Positions 5,201 through 6,978 of a DNA stretch of 6,978 nucleotides are shown here, in pieces. Below the pieces are notes generated by a model, which saw only the letters and a program-made list of their open reading frames with translations, had not been told where the DNA came from and ran no database searches. How positions within the stretch are numbered: position 1 is the stretch's first letter; every line of letters starts with the position of its first letter. A program made the translations under genes and the position numbers. Source of the stretch: DAOVRD01 sp964605915 (GTDB lineage Bacteria > Planctomycetota > Brocadiia > SM23-32); contig CAZSET010000214.1 in assembly GCA_964605915.1 (NCBI GenBank), positions 1 through 6,978 on the forward strand. The letters are read 5' to 3'.

Positions 5201-6334
5201 TCACCGCGCAAGGAACTCGGTGCCGAATTCCCTCCCGTGCTGAAACAGGGCGTCGATGTTCTCATGAGGGACCTCTGGCATTACACTGCTGGTCGAAGAC
5301 AGGACAAAGCCTCTACCCCTTCCTGCGAGCCGGAACGACCTCTCCACCGAGTTCTTGACATCCTCCACTGACCCATGGCGCAGAGTGGTCGTCACGGACA
5401 CACAGCCCCAGACCGAGATGGGCCGCCCCGTCCGGTCTCTGAGCTTCACAATCTCGTCGTACTTGACACCGTGTTCTTCCTCGAATCCCTGTAGTCCGGC
5501 CACGCCCAGATCCATGATGTCGCTCAGGATTGGCGTGATATTGCCGTCGCAATGCCAGATGATGCCGATTCCGTTCTCGACAAGCGGCTCCATGGCCCAT
5601 TTCAGCGCCGGGAAGTAGATATCCCTCAGTAGCTGCGGGGAGACAATCGGTCCACTGGCCATGCAGATGTCCTGGCCACTGTAAACGAACGGCGCGATGC
5701 CGTACTTCTCTCGTGCCAGAACGATCGCCTGGTTGAACAGCCTCCCGTGCAGGGCCGTGTGGTGGTAATAGTGACGCATGGCTTCCGGGTAGTCCACCAT
5801 GGCGATGAGGTAGTTCTCATAGCCCCAGCGACCATAGGCGCCCATGAAGTCCGCCTGCCCGAAGCCATCGATGAAGAGCGTCTCGCCATTCGTCCTGGCG
5901 ATGCGCGCGCGCAGGGCGTCGGCGTAGCTTCTGGCTGCTGCTTCGATATCGCATTCCTTCTCGACCGCCGAGTCGGCCGGGAGGTCGTCCACGGCCCGCA
6001 GGATGTCTTCTGGCCCACGAATGCATTCTGTCCCTCCCGGGAGGTGCTCGTGGGCTATGTGACCGCGCTCAATGTTCCGCTGTGCCTCGCCGGGAAAGTA
6101 CCACTGGGGCACCAGGTTAATCCCGCATTGATGTAGGTACTCGAAGAAGACCCCCTCTCGGTCCGACCAATAATCGCGCCCCGCCACCTTGCTCATGTAC
6201 GAAGAGCTGGTCATCCAGGAGTAGTTGATGCACGGACGAGCCACCTCCTCCCGCATGAGTGTAGCCAAAGCTATCTCGCTGCCTTCTACTTTGCTCCTCT
6301 CCCCGGGGTCAAACGCTTGCATCGGACACGCCAT
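5201..6334 (-). CDS. uroporphyrinogen decarboxylase (URO-D)/corrinoid methyltransferase superfamily protein
   Basis: With the ATG at 6334 the product is 377 aa, normal for URO-D-like proteins. The frame stays open to 6652, but the first 106 residues of that long form are serine/proline-rich and unlike the family. Family character begins near ALATLMREEVARPCINYSW (23-40), the usual 'LAxLxGExVDRPP' opening. GIIWHCDGNI (257-266) is the late-barrel histidine motif, PISVWGCVSVTTTLRHGS (305-322) a later strand and loop, and SSTSSVMPEVPHENIDALF (346-364) the 'P-x-x-P-x-ENI' end. Methyltransferases such as MtaA and CmuA bind zinc by H-x-C...C; here the first motif is H-C-D and the last cysteine position reads Ser/Thr, so zinc-dependent methyl transfer is doubtful. 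True heme biosynthesis is also unlikely, as it lacks the typical 'RQAGRY' N-terminus. No good Shine-Dalgarno precedes 6334 or the alternative ATG at 6322. Function and substrate are unknown. Confidence 0.82.
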   Translation of the reverse strand: MACPMQAFDPGERSKVEGSEIALATLMREEVARPCINYSWMTSSSYMSKVAGRDYWSDREGVFFEYLHQCGINLVPQWYFPGEAQRNIERGHIAHEHLPGGTECIRGPEDILRAVDDLPADSAVEKECDIEAAARSYADALRARIARTNGETLFIDGFGQADFMGAYGRWGYENYLIAMVDYPEAMRHYYHHTALHGRLFNQAIVLAREKYGIAPFVYSGQDICMASGPIVSPQLLRDIYFPALKWAMEPLVENGIGIIWHCDGNITPILSDIMDLGVAGLQGFEEEHGVKYDEIVKLRDRTGRPISVWGCVSVTTTLRHGSVEDVKNSVERSFRLAGRGRGFVLSSTSSVMPEVPHENIDALFQHGREFGTEFLAR

Positions 6335-6829
6335 GAGAATGAGATACTCTTGAAAGCTGCCAGTACAGGGAGGCCAGTCTGTCCTTCGGGGATTGTTGTC
6401 ACCAGTTCCCTGAGAGGTCCTTCCCGAATACCGAAGATGGACACGCTCGATGGGCAAGGATAGCGTGGTGGAGCTGGAGAAGCGAGTGGAAGTCGATTCC
6501 AGGTTGGCGCGGGACGAGATATTGAGGGAAGGGGCGTGGCGCAAGCTCAACGGCCAGGAACTGGTCCCCAAGGTCATCCGCGGCGTGCGGTTCGAGGACG
6601 GCGGGGAGGTGGGAGGGGCGGCGTGGATGCAGAGCCCGAAGGCTGTGCCCAAACCCGATCAACAACGTCGGGCAGTATCTCGCCCAATACGTCGCCTGAC
6701 CATACGCAAACTCTCCTTGATCTGGACCCCTGCCTTTGTGGAATTGTCGTCTACTTGTCGGCCGGAACGCCGTCCCCGGACGTCGGTCCTTGCGGGGCCA
6801 TCAGCAGCCGTCTTGCGCGGTAAGGCACG
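6335..6829. other. gene-poor stretch with mobile-element debris
   Basis: About 500 bases between the URO-D-like start and the partial ORF at the right edge. Several overlapping frames are open on both strands, as expected at this GC content, but none has a convincing start plus family character over its full length. The only recognisable part is the transposase-tail-like segment near 6534-6608, listed separately. I see no tRNA, strong terminator or clear promoter for the URO-D-like gene here. Confidence 0.4.
6450..6608 (+). pseudogene. possible C-terminal tail of an IS256 (mutator)-type transposase
   Basis: The plus frame from 6450 encodes a charged helix (KDSVVELEKRVEVDSRL) followed by AWRKLNGQELVPKVIRGVRF and EDGGEV (about 6534-6608). 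The pattern A-W-R-x-(L/V)-N-(G/A)-x-x-L-x-x-(V/L)-(I/V)-x-G-V-x-F-x-(D/N)-G is what I recall from the extreme C-terminus of some IS256-family transposases. No catalytic domain precedes it: an in-frame stop occurs at 6411-6413, and after EDGGEV the frame runs on without family character. It would therefore be a dead fragment. The overlap with the antisense N-terminal extension of the URO-D-like frame is a further reason to shorten that gene. Family assignment from a 25-residue match is tentative. Confidence 0.35.
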
Positions 6830-6978
6830 GTGAACGAGGTCGAGTTCCCCCTGCGCATGGCGCCGGAGGAGTGCGGGGTCCAGATCGAGCCAGGGAATCG
6901 TGCACCCCGCGCCCTTTTCCAGCGCCCCGTCTCGGTGCCGTTGATTGACGGCTGCGATGTCGTCTCATTCGCTCATCT
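6830..6978 (+). CDS. possible 5' end of an unidentified gene, cut by the window edge
   Basis: After an in-frame TAA at 6821-6823 a frame starting with GTG at 6830 stays open to the window end (49 codons seen). It reads VNEVEFPLRMAPEECGVQIE, then a proline/arginine-rich linker, then RPVSVPLIDGCDVVSF. Alternating beta-like segments (VNEVEFPLRM, VSVPLIDGCDVV) give it more protein-like character than the other frames here, including the competing plus frame that ends at 6948. There is no clear Shine-Dalgarno before the GTG; an internal ATG at 6857 is an alternative. It may also be an internal piece of a broken gene. No family recognised. Confidence 0.35.
   Translation, partial: MNEVEFPLRMAPEECGVQIEPGNRAPRALFQRPVSVPLIDGCDVVSFAH

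Noticed and set aside
1..6978. CRISPR array, tandem repeats, toxin-antitoxin or defence genes
   Set aside because: No regularly spaced repeats and no recognisable defence or toxin domains on either strand.

Overview
The window is GC-rich bacterial DNA. It combines a secreted DUF4874/DUF4832-like glycosidase, a Gfo/Idh/MocA oxidoreductase, the remnant of a xylose-isomerase-like sugar isomerase/epimerase and a URO-D-superfamily protein. This mix, set among worn transposon debris, is typical of heterotrophic PVC-type or related bacteria (Planctomycetota, Lentisphaerota, Hydrogenedentota, Armatimonadota). That placement is inferred from gene content only; no marker gene here fixes the phylum.

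Layout, left to right. Positions 1-200 hold no convincing gene, only a 9-bp inverted repeat. Positions 199-498 (minus) encode a small helix-turn-helix DNA-binding protein with a strong ribosome binding site. Upstream of it is a frame-broken stretch that looks like the tail of an unidentified gene. A tRNA-Arg(UCG) with encoded CCA lies at 805-880 (plus), behind a plausible promoter. Just past it, on the minus strand, is a short but recognisable piece of a sugar-phosphate isomerase/epimerase.

The core is a two-gene minus-strand unit. An exported 638-aa TIM-barrel, glycosidase-like protein (4227-2311) is followed 81 bp later by a 355-aa NAD(P)-dependent Gfo/Idh/MocA dehydrogenase (2229-1162). 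The isomerase remnant lies next in the same direction, as if a third gene of a sugar-catabolic operon has been lost. A plausible division of labour is carbohydrate release or binding outside the cytoplasm, then oxidation and isomerisation of the sugar inside; the substrate cannot be read from the sequence.

Positions about 4380-5060 (plus) are accessory DNA: a small charged ORF of a type seen beside recombinases, then the C-terminal end of an IS3-type transposase. A URO-D/corrinoid-methyltransferase-like protein follows on the minus strand (6334-5201), with a start that should be placed well inside the longest open frame. Upstream of it, positions 6335-6829 look like further mobile-element debris, including a tail motif resembling IS256-type transposases. 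A possible plus-strand gene starts at 6830 and leaves the window.

I found no CRISPR array, toxin-antitoxin pair or clearly new system. The most interesting points are the decay of the catabolic cluster by mobile elements, the loss of the usual metal-ligand cysteines in the URO-D-like protein, and several gene remnants that a simple ORF caller would miss or mis-call.
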